From Serratia marcescens subsp. marcescens ATCC 13880 (GTDB lineage Bacteria; Pseudomonadota; Gammaproteobacteria; Enterobacterales; Enterobacteriaceae): a DNA stretch of 64,000 nucleotides. Within the stretch, counting starts at the first letter, position 1, and every line of letters begins with the position of its first letter. The DNA is taken from positions 496,001 to 560,000 of the forward strand of contig NZ_CP071238.1 in the NCBI RefSeq assembly GCF_017299535.1, written 5' to 3'. Both the position numbers and the translations under genes were made by a program. This document shows positions 29,926-36,647 of this stretch, piece after piece. Below the pieces are notes generated by a model. That model saw only the letters and a list, made by a program, of their open reading frames with translations, searched no databases and was not told where the DNA came from.

Positions 29926-30320
29926 GTTAAATCCATTTTTTGTGAATTGGGGCTATTGTTTCTTCTAATCTTAAATCTCTTCTCGATTCTGTTTGATATT
30001 TTATTCCATATTTAATGATATATTCTGCATATTTTTGATATTGATCACAATATGCTCTTCTCATGAAGAGCGCAATACTTCCCCCGCCTCGCCTGCGCGC
30101 TTCATGTGTCGCTTTTCATGCAGTTGCATGAACGGCCGCAGGCCGCGCCAGTACTGGTGCGGCAGGGGATGAAAAGTGCATTTTCTTGCATGCAAAATCA
30201 TGCACCCTATGCATGCACGCGCAATTTGAGGCTGGCTAGCCAGGAAAAAGGCTGTTTTGGGCGAGGCGGAAGGGGAATGCCCCGCGATGCTGTCGAGAGC
30301 GGCGGGGCTGAGGAGGGCGC
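29926..30320. other. Non-coding cos region of the satellite
   Basis: No gene seen. 29926-30060 is AT-rich promoter-type DNA for the SIR2-STAND gene. 30062-30106 is the cos dyad. 30117-30222 carries several ATGCA-containing palindromes: TTCATGCA/TGCATGAA at about 30116-30133, and TGCATGCA at about 30188 and 30212. A 122-codon ORF on the minus strand crosses cos and is not credible. Confidence 0.6.
30075..30093 (-). other. cos (cohesive-end) site of P2/P4 type
   Basis: Minus strand GGCGAGGCGGGGGAAGTAT. As I remember it, the P2/P4 19-base cohesive end is GGCGAGGCGGGGAAAGCAC, so 16 of 19 positions agree. It is flanked by imperfect inverted arms CATGAAGAGCGCA (30062-30074) and TGCGCGCTTCATG (30094-30106). 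Position between int-side accessory gene and delta is the P4 position of cos. Confidence 0.75.
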
Positions 30321-30575
30321 TTAGTGCATGGTTGGATTGCTGCTGTAGCGGCGACAGCGGTTCAATGTCCTTTCCTTCGGCGGCGGTGGGGCGTTCTCGT
30401 CGGCCGGTTGTGCCTGTATCGGCTGACACAGGATTTTATCGACGCTTTCCACCGTCTTGAATGTGCAAGAACAAGTCAGGCTCTGACATTGGTAATACGC
30501 CTCTTTCGTTCGCTCCGTGATATAGCGGCTGGTGCGAGTATAGGACGCATGGGTGCACAACGGGCAGCGCATCAT
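30321..30575 (-). CDS. Ogr/Delta-type zinc-finger late-gene activator
   Basis: 84 aa. Small zinc-binding transcription activator of the P2 Ogr / P4 Delta family; it recruits RNA polymerase to late promoters of satellite and helper. CPLC followed by YYQC and CQSLTCSCTF gives the Cys zinc ligands, and RTSRYITERTKEAYYQC is family-typical. The start overlaps the sid stop by 4 bases, so translation is probably coupled. In P4 the order sid-delta-psu is the same, but no psu follows here. Confidence 0.88.
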   Translation of the reverse strand: MMRCPLCTHASYTRTSRYITERTKEAYYQCQSLTCSCTFKTVESVDKILCQPIQAQPADENAPPPPKERTLNRCRRYSSNPTMH

Positions 30576-31297
30576 GATTGGGCTCCTTTTTCTTGCAGCA
30601 GACGGCGTTTTTCCGCCAGTTCTCTTGCCACTTGCATCTGGCGCATTGGACTTCTTTGTAGCTCCTGCAATACGCCAGTTTGTTCCGGTATCGTCAGACC
30701 AATCTCATTCAGCACCGGATGGTCGATATTTTGCATTGCCGTGGCAACGTTAATATGGCCCCGCAGTGTTCCCAGCAGATGTTGCTCAATCGCTTTCACC
30801 GGATCATCCCCATAAACGCTATACGCCTTTTTCGCCAGCGCGCAGGCCTTGACAATCTCAGGGCTGATAAGCGCCTTGCTCAGTGCTTCCACGGCTTGGC
30901 CCATTGCATGGTCAGCAAAGGTTGTGAGGGCGTCTTTATGCGCGTTCACCACCTTCGGGGCCGATCCTCCGCAATCAAGATGAAACTCTATTTTGTCCAG
31001 TTCCATCTCTTCAATCAGGCCGTCGAATTCCTTCGCCAGCTCCCGCTTGGAAATCCGGCTGTGGTGCTGCGCTTGCAGTTCCGGCGTCATTTCTCCGCGC
31101 AATTTGCGAAACAGGGTGCGCCACTGGCTTTCTGCCTCCTGGCTCTGCACTTCGGTGTCTTTCTTCTGTTGGTGGCAGCGGGCAATGCCTGTCACCACGT
31201 CGGTCAACGCCTGGTAGTTTTTGTCGTGGGCCGCGCGAGCGTCACGCAGGGCTTGCAGTTTATCGGTGATGTATTTCGGTAAGGCGGTGGTGCTCAT
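30572..31297 (-). CDS. Capsid size determination protein Sid-like
   Basis: 241 aa, helical. In P4, Sid (244 aa) forms an external scaffold that makes the helper phage build small capsids fitting satellite DNA. The N-terminal pattern LPKYITDKLQALRDARAAH, then WRTLFRKLRGEMTPELQAQH and SKRELAKEFDGLIEEME, follows P4 Sid (IPEYLQPALAQLEKARAAH, WRTAFRAAGGVLSDELKQRH) from memory. ATG 31297 is preferred to an upstream in-frame ATG at 31360. About 80-90 bp upstream (31375-31389) is a dyad TTGTCC-TGG-GGACAG that could bind Delta/Ogr. Psu, also helical, is a weaker alternative. Confidence 0.82.
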   Translation of the reverse strand: MSTTALPKYITDKLQALRDARAAHDKNYQALTDVVTGIARCHQQKKDTEVQSQEAESQWRTLFRKLRGEMTPELQAQHHSRISKRELAKEFDGLIEEMELDKIEFHLDCGGSAPKVVNAHKDALTTFADHAMGQAVEALSKALISPEIVKACALAKKAYSVYGDDPVKAIEQHLLGTLRGHINVATAMQNIDHPVLNEIGLTIPEQTGVLQELQRSPMRQMQVARELAEKRRLLQEKGAQS

Positions 31298-31452
31298 GGT
31301 CGAGTCTCCGGTGTCAGTCAATGTGAAGCTATTCTGCTGACCGCCGTACAACATCGCCATTCATCCCGGTTGGACTGTCCCCAGGACAACAGCCTTGGGC
31401 ACTGATGAGAAAACCATCAAGCCGTTTTTAGTTTTACCTAAAACTATTCACT

Positions 31453-31547
31453 ACTGTTCACATAAATAAAAAATATATATAAATCAGTAAATAAGAGGGT
31501 GAACACTTCTCGCTAAACTCTTCACCCAGTGTTCACCACTGTTCACC
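31453..31547. other. P4-type replication origin with GGTGAACA iterons
   Basis: GGTGAACA occurs at 31498-31505 (+) and inverted at 31530-31537 and 31540-31547; TGTTCACA at 31454-31461 and TTCACCC at 31521-31527 are degenerate copies. An A/T-only tract (about 31462-31490) separates them. In P4 the alpha protein binds repeats of this type (GGTGAACA) at ori1 and crr. Lies between sid and the AlpA-type gene. Confidence 0.72.
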
Positions 31548-31640
31548 CGGCCAAAACGACCTTTTCCCTGGCTAGCGGTGTTTGGCGGTTTTTCCCTATT
31601 AATCAACTGTACATTCATCGTTCAGGCTTTCCGGCCGGTT

Positions 31641-31700
31641 TGCCAACAACGGTCAATAAATGCCAATAAAGGCCAGTATCGGCCAACGTTGTCCACTTGA
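31641..31700 (+). repeat. Six tandem 10-bp phased repeats upstream of the AlpA-type gene
   Basis: Read in steps of exactly 10: TGCCAACAAC, GGTCAATAAA, TGCCAATAAA, GGCCAGTATC, GGCCAACGTT, GTCCACTTGA; consensus KGCCAAnAAn. One repeat per helical turn places the sites on one DNA face. Located 140-200 bp before the AlpA-type start; probably an operator or replication/excision site. Confidence 0.7.
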
Positions 31701-31838
31701 TTGAAAAGTAAGCATAAAATCTGTTCCACCACACAACAACACCTTGTTGCCACCCTGGTAAATATTCACATAATAGGGCGCTACCGAAGTTCACACAGTC
31801 CCGGCCAGCGTTGGCCGGACACAAAGAGGTAGCGTTTT

Positions 31839-32102
31839 ATGTTGACCGTTTCCACCCCCACCCCATCCACCCCGTCGCCGGTTATTCCTGGCAGTTACAC
31901 CCCGCGCGAGCGCTTTATCCGCCTGCCGGAAGTGCTCTACACCACCGGCCTGTCCCGCTCCACCGTGTACGAGATGATGAGCCGTCGGCAGTTCCCGGCC
32001 CAGGTCTCCCTCGGCGGTAAAAACGTCGCCTGGCTGGCCTCCGAGGTCGAGCAGTGGATGGATGAACGTATCGCCAACCGTCACCAGGGGGCCGCCGTAT
32101 GA
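31839..32102 (+). CDS. AlpA-family regulator / excisionase (P4 Vis-like)
   Basis: 87 aa. MerR-like winged-helix DNA-binding protein: RFIRLPEVLYTTGLSRSTVYEMMSRRQFP contains the helix-turn-helix, followed by the wing VSLGGKNVAWLASEVEQWM. In P4 the equivalent Vis controls excision and represses sid transcription. A hairpin CCGGCCA-GCG-TTGGCCGG (about 31801-31818) and ribosome site AGAGG precede it. Its stop overlaps the next gene's ATG. Confidence 0.92.
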   Translation: MLTVSTPTPSTPSPVIPGSYTPRERFIRLPEVLYTTGLSRSTVYEMMSRRQFPAQVSLGGKNVAWLASEVEQWMDERIANRHQGAAV

Positions 32103-32344
32103 TGCAGTTAACCTTTGGTCGCCAGCATTTCACCCTCGATGAGCGCGACGCGCTGTTTGTGGCGGAAGCTATTTTGTTGCAGCGTAAAGAGCCTGGCGTC
32201 GTCTTGCCGGAGCACCGCAGTGAAAAACACGGCGTTATTCGTCTGGCGAGTCGCCAGGCCGAGCCGCGCCTGTTCCGTGCCGGGCCGGTGCCGCTGACCT
32301 GCGCGGCTGCTGATACCCGCAACGACCAGCTTACCGACTGTTGA
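32099..32344 (+). CDS. Small P4-satellite protein of unknown function
   Basis: 81 aa starting MMQLTFGRQHFTLDERDALF. No domain recognised. Coupled to the AlpA-type gene by an ATGA overlap (its ATG at 32099 overlaps the stop), so it belongs to the same operon. Contains a basic stretch and ends ADTRNDQLTDC. Coding is supported by the overlap and by satellite-like base composition. The C4-type RNA promoter begins only about 40 bp downstream. Confidence 0.65.
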   Translation: MMQLTFGRQHFTLDERDALFVAEAILLQRKEPGVVLPEHRSEKHGVIRLASRQAEPRLFRAGPVPLTCAAADTRNDQLTDC

Positions 32345-32420
32345 TCACTATGCGATCGATTGAACGTCCGGGGGCGTCTTACGGCTTGCTCCCACGTCCG
32401 GCCCTGCGCTATAGTCCTCC

Positions 32421-32500
32421 CGCTGCCGCAAAATCGGCAGCCGGGCGTGGAAACCCGAGTAACTCTAAGGCGACACAACACGCGCCATGCGTGTTTTTTT
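32421..32500 (+). ncRNA. C4/CI-type antisense RNA (satellite 1)
   Basis: Promoter TTGCTC (32386) and TATAGT (32410-32415). The transcript has a hairpin CTGCCG-CAAAAT-CGGCAG (32424-32441), then antisense segments CGGGCGTGGAAA (32442-32453) and CTCTAAG (32463-32469), and an intrinsic terminator AACACGC-GCCAT-GCGTGTT plus T-run (32477-32500). The antisense segments are complementary to 32607-32632 in the same leader. This is the arrangement of phage P1/P7 C4 and P4 CI RNA, which cause premature termination of the operon and give immunity. Confidence 0.72.
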
Positions 32501-32606
32501 ATGTCGCAGCCTTTGCTCGCTCATTTTTTGCGCGGTGGATGTTATGCTATCGCAGCAGTCAATCAATGGTGGCTCAGGCGGGGCTGACTTCGGTCAGGCC
32601 GGTATT

Positions 32607-32632
32607 CTTAGAGGCCGGTATTTCCACCCCCG
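32607..32632 (+). promoter_or_regulatory. Target of the C4-type antisense RNA (satellite 1)
   Basis: CTTAGAG (32607-32613) and TTTCCACCCCCG (32621-32632) pair with CTCTAAG and CGGGCGTGGAAA of the upstream C4-type RNA: 7 bp, then 11 of 12 bp. Lies just before the Icd-like gene, where P4 has seqC-type pairing sites. Confidence 0.65.
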
Positions 32633-32703
32633 TCTGGGCTACCACCCATAAGCGTGGAAACTTCGGTGGTAGCAATAACCTTTACTCTAAGGAGGCTGCC
32701 ACC

Positions 32704-32895
32704 ATGGCTACGACCCTCACCCCGACTCACCCTACATTCTGCTTTTTGTTTGCGGCCGTACGCCGTTCTGCGCTGACTGCCGCCCCGCGTATCGTGCGCA
32801 CCGTGGCGGATTCTGAGCACAACGCTCGCCGCGTGCTGGCCCGTGATTACGTGTTGTCCTTTGCCGGTCGTCTGCCGGTTAAGGCGGTGGCATGA
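32704..32895 (+). CDS. Host cell division inhibitor Icd-like protein
   Basis: 63 aa (MATTLTPTHPTFCFLFAAVRR to FAGRLPVKAVA), resembling small proteins annotated as Icd-like or Ash-related in P4/P1-type elements. Experimentally, P1 Icd blocks cell division; transfer of that function here is only inference. ATG 32704 follows AAGGAGG. An in-frame reading extends back to about 32341 through the C4 RNA and includes SMVAQAGLTSVRPVF, an Ash-like stretch, but the antisense RNA in that segment suggests it is leader. Overlaps the next gene (ATGA). Confidence 0.7.
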   Translation: MATTLTPTHPTFCFLFAAVRRSALTAAPRIVRTVADSEHNARRVLARDYVLSFAGRLPVKAVA

Positions 32896-33155
32896 ACACC
32901 CTGGCCGACCGCTACTACCGCGACACCCATTACCCTATCCCGCACGCCGATTTTCTGCGTCTTCAGCATGCGCACGCCACCGGCGTGCTGTTCCTCGACC
33001 TGCTGGACACCCTCGACCTCGGCGGGCAGCGCCCCGACGTCGCGCAACAGGCATCGTTCGCCTCGGTCATTGCCCTGCTGACTGACCAGCTCGGCCACGT
33101 CGTCAACACCTGTGAAACCCAAATCCTTGCCCGCATGGAGGCCACCGCCGCATGA
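32892..33155 (+). CDS. Small P4-satellite protein of unknown function
   Basis: 87 aa, MNTLADRYYRDTHYPIPHADFL, predicted helical, no recognised motif. Linked to both neighbours by ATGA overlaps (32892 and 33152), so it is part of the alpha operon. Genes of this size and position precede alpha in P4-like elements; the role is unknown. Confidence 0.75.
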   Translation: MNTLADRYYRDTHYPIPHADFLRLQHAHATGVLFLDLLDTLDLGGQRPDVAQQASFASVIALLTDQLGHVVNTCETQILARMEATAA

Positions 33156-33487
33156 ACACCTCATCCTGTTTACCGATTGAAGTCCGTACCGCCGTTTTCC
33201 GCCGCGCCGTGGCGCAAGCCTATCTGGACACCTGCGCCTTTTACCGGGTGAGCCTCGGGTACACGCTGGACGAGCTGCAGATGACGATTGCCCTGCGTCT
33301 GGAAGGGCACTTTGTGCGTCAGTACGGCGCAGAAGACGGCATGGATATGGCGTGCACCATGCTGAGCGATATGGTGCAGCCGGACGTTCTGGTGGCTGCG
33401 CCGCGCCTGACCGCGCTCGGGCAAAAGATGATGGACGAGCTGTGCTGTGAGCGCCTGTCGGCATCGCAGAACGCCACCGTACACTGA
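33152..33487 (+). CDS. Small P4-satellite protein of unknown function, before the primase gene
   Basis: 111 aa, MNTSSCLPIEVRTAVFRRAVAQAYLDTCAF. Largely helical with a Met-rich central part (MDMACTMLSDMV). No catalytic motif recognised. Overlaps the previous gene by ATGA and is followed 10 bases later by the primase gene with ribosome site GAGGAG. Possibly of the DUF5375 type seen in P4-like operons, but I cannot confirm that. Confidence 0.75.
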   Translation: MNTSSCLPIEVRTAVFRRAVAQAYLDTCAFYRVSLGYTLDELQMTIALRLEGHFVRQYGAEDGMDMACTMLSDMVQPDVLVAAPRLTALGQKMMDELCCERLSASQNATVH

Positions 33488-33497
33488 GGAGAAGAGC

Positions 33498-35831
33498 ATG
33501 AGCGCCCAGTTCGTTTCCCAGACCGTACGCACCGCCACCGGCCACTGGCCGGTGATACTCCCGGCCCTCGGCATCGCCTTGCAGCCGAGCGGCAAGCCGC
33601 AGCCGTGCCCGACCTGCGGCGGTAAAGACCGCTTCCGTTTCGACAACCAGGACGGACGCGGCACCTGGTTCTGCAATCAGTGCGGGGCCGGTGATGGCCT
33701 CAACCTGGTGGAAAAAGCCCTGTCACTGTCTGCCCGGGCCGCCGCTGAACAGGTGGCTGCCGTGATGGGGGATAATGCCAGCACTTTACCACCGGCCGCT
33801 AAGGCCGGTCATTCACCACAAGACAAGGCCGAGGCTCAGCGCAAGACCGCGCGACAGGCACAGGCTCTGGTGGCTGTCGCGCAGTCCCAGACCGGCAACG
33901 CCTATCTGAGCGCCAAAGGCTGGACGGAGGCAGAAACCCTGACCCTGCACGGCCAGCCGCTGCGCGTCGGGGGTATCACCTTCCAGCCCGGCGACCTGCT
34001 GTTGCCGCTGCACAATGCCGGGGGTGAGGTGGTCAACGTGCAGCTGATTAACGCCAGCGGGGACAAGCGCATGCTGGCAGGCGGGCAGGTGAAAGCCGCC
34101 TGCCACATTCTGAACGGCCCGGACAACGCGGTTATCTGGCTCACCGAAGGCTACGCCACCGGCCTCACCGTGCATCGCCTGACCGGTGAAACGGTGTGCG
34201 TGGCGCTCAGCGTCAACAACCTGGCGGCCGTGGCGGAGCAGGTACGCAGCCATTACCCGGATGCGCGGCTGCTGCTGGCGGCCGATAATGACCGCAGCGG
34301 CACCGGGCAGACCCGCGCTGCCGAGGCGGCCACACTCACCGGCGGTATCCCGGCGCTGCCGCCCACGGAAGGCGACTGGAACGACGTTTACTGTCAGCAG
34401 GGCGCTGAGGCCACGCGCGCGCAGTTCCAGGCGTTGAGCCAGCCGCCGCAGCCGAGCCCATTTGACACGCTGAGCGATGCCGACCTGAAAGCCATGAGCG
34501 CCAGCGAGAAGGCCGAACTGCTGGCTGAGCATTACGGCAACACCCTGGCGGTGCCGCCGGTGGGGGAAGAGCTGTGCCGCTATACACGTGGCGCCTGGCA
34601 GGTGCTGCCGCACCGGCAACTGAGCCGGGAGATTGCCGCGCTGTTCCAGAAGGTGCGCGCGCCGTTCTCCGCCGCCGGTATCAACAGCATTTTGGACACC
34701 CTCAAGCTGATGGTGCCGCAGATGGGCGAGCCTGCTCGCCGGTTGATTGGTTTTCGTAACGGGGTGTTTGATACCGTCAGCGGCCAGTTCAGCGCTCACC
34801 GGCAAGAACACTGGCTGCGCACCGTAAACAGCGTGGACTACACGCCGCCGCGCGCCGGGGAGAACCTGGCCGACCATGCACCGCACTTCTGGCAGTGGCT
34901 GACGCGGGCCGCCGGGGGCAACCACGATAAACAGGAGCGTATCCTCGCGGCACTTTTTATGGTGCTGGCCAACCGCTACGACTGGCAGCTGTTCCTCGAA
35001 GTGACCGGCCCCGGTGGCAGCGGCAAGAGCGTGATGGCGGCCATCGCCCGGCTGCTGGCCGGGGCTGACAACACCACTTCCGCGACCATCGATAACCTGG
35101 AGTCGGCGCGCGAGCGGGCCAGCGTGGTGGGTTACTCGCTGATTATCCTGCCCGACCAGGAAAAATGGAGCGGTGACGGAGCAGGCATCAAGGCTATCAC
35201 CGGCGGCGATGCGGTCGCCATCGACCCGAAATACCGCGACGCCTACGCGGCGCACATTCCGGCGGTGATTTTGGCGGTGAACAACAATCCGATGCAGTTC
35301 AGCGACCGCAGCGGCGGCATCTCGCGCCGCCGCGTTATTTTGCCGTTCCCGGAAGCTATCGCCCCCGAAGAGCGCGACCCGTTGCTATTGGCGAAGATCA
35401 CCGAAGAGCTGGCCGTGATTGTGCGTCACCTGATGCAACGCTTCGCCAACCCGAATGACGCGCGTGCACTGCTTCAGGCGCAGCAGAGTTCGGCGGAAGC
35501 CCTGGAAATCAAACGGCATGCCGATCCGCTGGTCGATTTTTGTGGCTACCTGACGGTGCTGGGTACCCCGGAAGGGATGATGATCGGCAACGCCAACATT
35601 ACCCCACCGAATCCGCGCCGCTACCTCTACCACGCCTACCTGTCGTTTATGGCCGCTAGGGGTTATCAGCACGTGATGAACCTGACGGCGTTCGGCCAGG
35701 CGGTGCCGCAGACGCTCAAAGAGTACGAACACACGCTGCTGAAACGCCGCACCAAGCAGGGAATACAGACCAACCTGATATTGAGTGACGAGTGCGAAGC
35801 GGACTGGCTGCCTAAGTGCGGGGCGGTGTGA
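33498..35831 (+). CDS. P4 alpha-type primase-helicase replication protein
   Basis: 777 aa. Combines origin recognition, primase and helicase for satellite replication. The N-terminal zinc finger has Cys37, Cys40, Cys59 and Cys62 (CPTC-GGKDRFRF and CNQC). A Toprim-like segment contains VIWLTEGYATGLTV and LLLAADNDRSGTGQ. The superfamily 3 helicase has Walker A GPGGSGKS (504-511), then LPDQEKWSGDG and the AVNNNPMQF arginine/sensor region. The C-terminal part would bind GGTGAACA iterons as in P4 alpha. ATG 33498 was chosen because it follows GAGGAG and starts at the family N-terminus. Confidence 0.95.
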   Translation: MSAQFVSQTVRTATGHWPVILPALGIALQPSGKPQPCPTCGGKDRFRFDNQDGRGTWFCNQCGAGDGLNLVEKALSLSARAAAEQVAAVMGDNASTLPPAAKAGHSPQDKAEAQRKTARQAQALVAVAQSQTGNAYLSAKGWTEAETLTLHGQPLRVGGITFQPGDLLLPLHNAGGEVVNVQLINASGDKRMLAGGQVKAACHILNGPDNAVIWLTEGYATGLTVHRLTGETVCVALSVNNLAAVAEQVRSHYPDARLLLAADNDRSGTGQTRAAEAATLTGGIPALPPTEGDWNDVYCQQGAEATRAQFQALSQPPQPSPFDTLSDADLKAMSASEKAELLAEHYGNTLAVPPVGEELCRYTRGAWQVLPHRQLSREIAALFQKVRAPFSAAGINSILDTLKLMVPQMGEPARRLIGFRNGVFDTVSGQFSAHRQEHWLRTVNSVDYTPPRAGENLADHAPHFWQWLTRAAGGNHDKQERILAALFMVLANRYDWQLFLEVTGPGGSGKSVMAAIARLLAGADNTTSATIDNLESARERASVVGYSLIILPDQEKWSGDGAGIKAITGGDAVAIDPKYRDAYAAHIPAVILAVNNNPMQFSDRSGGISRRRVILPFPEAIAPEERDPLLLAKITEELAVIVRHLMQRFANPNDARALLQAQQSSAEALEIKRHADPLVDFCGYLTVLGTPEGMMIGNANITPPNPRRYLYHAYLSFMAARGYQHVMNLTAFGQAVPQTLKEYEHTLLKRRTKQGIQTNLILSDECEADWLPKCGAV

Positions 35832-35844
35832 CGGTGAGCGGGTC

Positions 35845-36028
35845 GATCGGCCGAGCCGATCAATAGGCCTTTATTGATCTGCCGAACCCATTGGACGCTC
35901 AATCGCCGCGCCGCCTATAGTGGCAGTGACCCGAATACATGCAGCAACACCAGGGCATCCTATCGGCCGCTGAACGGCCACTATCATAACGACAAGCGCT
36001 CCCAAAACCGGCTCAGGCCGGTTTTTTT
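35845..36028 (+). ncRNA. Structured region with promoter and terminator after alpha; candidate small RNA
   Basis: Hairpin GATCGGC-CGA-GCCGATC (35845-35861), then CAATA/TTATTG, then promoter-like TTGGAC (35891) and TATAGT (35916-35921), and an intrinsic terminator AACCGGC-TCAG-GCCGGTT with T7 (36006-36028). A transcript of about 100 nt from roughly 35928 to 36028 would result. It has no obvious ORF. Confidence 0.45.
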
Positions 36029-36045
36029 GTGCCTGCGGTTCAGGC

Positions 36046-36149
36046 TGTTCACCCTGTAGGTGAACAGGGGTGTACACCGAGAAGGTAGCTATACATCCAT
36101 CAATGCATTGAAATAAAAGGATAAAATAAAAAGGTGTATAGGGTGAACA
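36046..36149. other. crr-like iteron block (second alpha-binding region)
   Basis: GGTGAACA at 36059-36066 and 36142-36149, inverted at 36046-36053; related GGTGTACA at 36069 and GGTGTATA at 36133. P4 replication needs ori1 and a separate crr with the same iterons about 4.5 kb away; here the two blocks are about 4.6 kb apart. Confidence 0.7.
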
Positions 36150-36352
36150 GTTTTTCTATAAATCTTTTTTTTGTGGCAGTGAGTCCAAGAAATAAAGCTG
36201 CGATCAGAAAATAGCGACAGTAAATTTATGCGTAACAATATTTTTGGTTTGGGTTCGTGACACGGAACCTAACCGAACTCTTTGTATGGTTGAATTTTAT
36301 GCTATTGTCAGAGCAATAGTCTAATCTTCCAGCGTTTCACGAAATTTATACT

Positions 36353-36371
36353 GGGGGCACAAAAGGGGGCA
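36353..36371. repeat. GGGGGCA repeats next to attR
   Basis: GGGGGCA at 36353-36359 and 36365-36371, about 60-75 bp inside attR, mirroring those beside attL. Candidate integrase arm sites. Confidence 0.55.
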
Positions 36372-36427
36372 TAACCGTACTTTGTTTTTAACAATTTCAT
36401 ATTTTTCAATGTATTGCATGGTGATTT

Positions 36428-36447
36428 GAGTCCGGCCTTCGGCACCA
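36428..36447 (+). other. attR of satellite 1 / left junction of the second element
   Basis: Exact copy of the leuX 3' 20 bases. A second integrase gene of the same type starts 200 bp further, so this site probably also serves as the left attachment site of a second, tandem insertion. Confidence 0.9.
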
Positions 36448-36461
36448 AAAGCATGCAAATG

Positions 36462-36484
36462 GACCTCAATTGAGGTCTTTTTTT
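36462..36484 (+). terminator. Intrinsic terminator just after attR
   Basis: Perfect palindrome GACCTCAATTGAGGTC followed by seven Ts. Before integration this would lie downstream of leuX and act as its terminator, so it may be the original chromosomal leuX terminator or one carried by the second element. Confidence 0.85.
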
Positions 36485-36570
36485 ATGCCAAAAATCCGCG
36501 CCACACAAGGCTTTACCCGCTTTCCTCCTCAACTAAAGTCAACCTGGGTCAACCCACATCAACAAGCTTG

Positions 36571-36620
36571 TGAGTATACTAATGAGTATATTTGCCGATT
36601 CGATATTGCTTGTATACTCA
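36571..36620. repeat. TGAGTATA repeats before integrase 2
   Basis: TGAGTATACT at 36571, TGAGTATA at 36583 and inverted TGTATACTCA at 36611, with a further GATATACC at 36622. Candidate autoregulatory operator or arm sites of integrase 2. Confidence 0.55.
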
Positions 36621-36647
36621 CGATATACCTATGGAAGGAGGCCTATT

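Larger units (their letters stand above)
26049..36447. mobile_element. P4-type phage satellite integrated in leuX
   Basis: 10.4-kb element bounded by a 20-bp perfect direct repeat, GAGTCCGGCCTTCGGCACCA, at 26049-26068 (leuX 3' end) and 36428-36447. Inside, in P4 order: integrase, an accessory gene in the hotspot, cos, delta, sid, ori iterons, AlpA-type regulator, C4-type antisense leader, small genes, alpha primase-helicase, crr-like iterons. No psu was found. Size is close to P4 (11.6 kb). It appears intact enough to excise, replicate and be packaged with a P2-like helper, which is inference. Confidence 0.92.

Noticed and set aside
30061..30429. 122-codon minus-strand ORF crossing cos and overlapping delta
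   Set aside because: Overlaps the clear delta gene in another frame and runs through the cos dyad; no domain.
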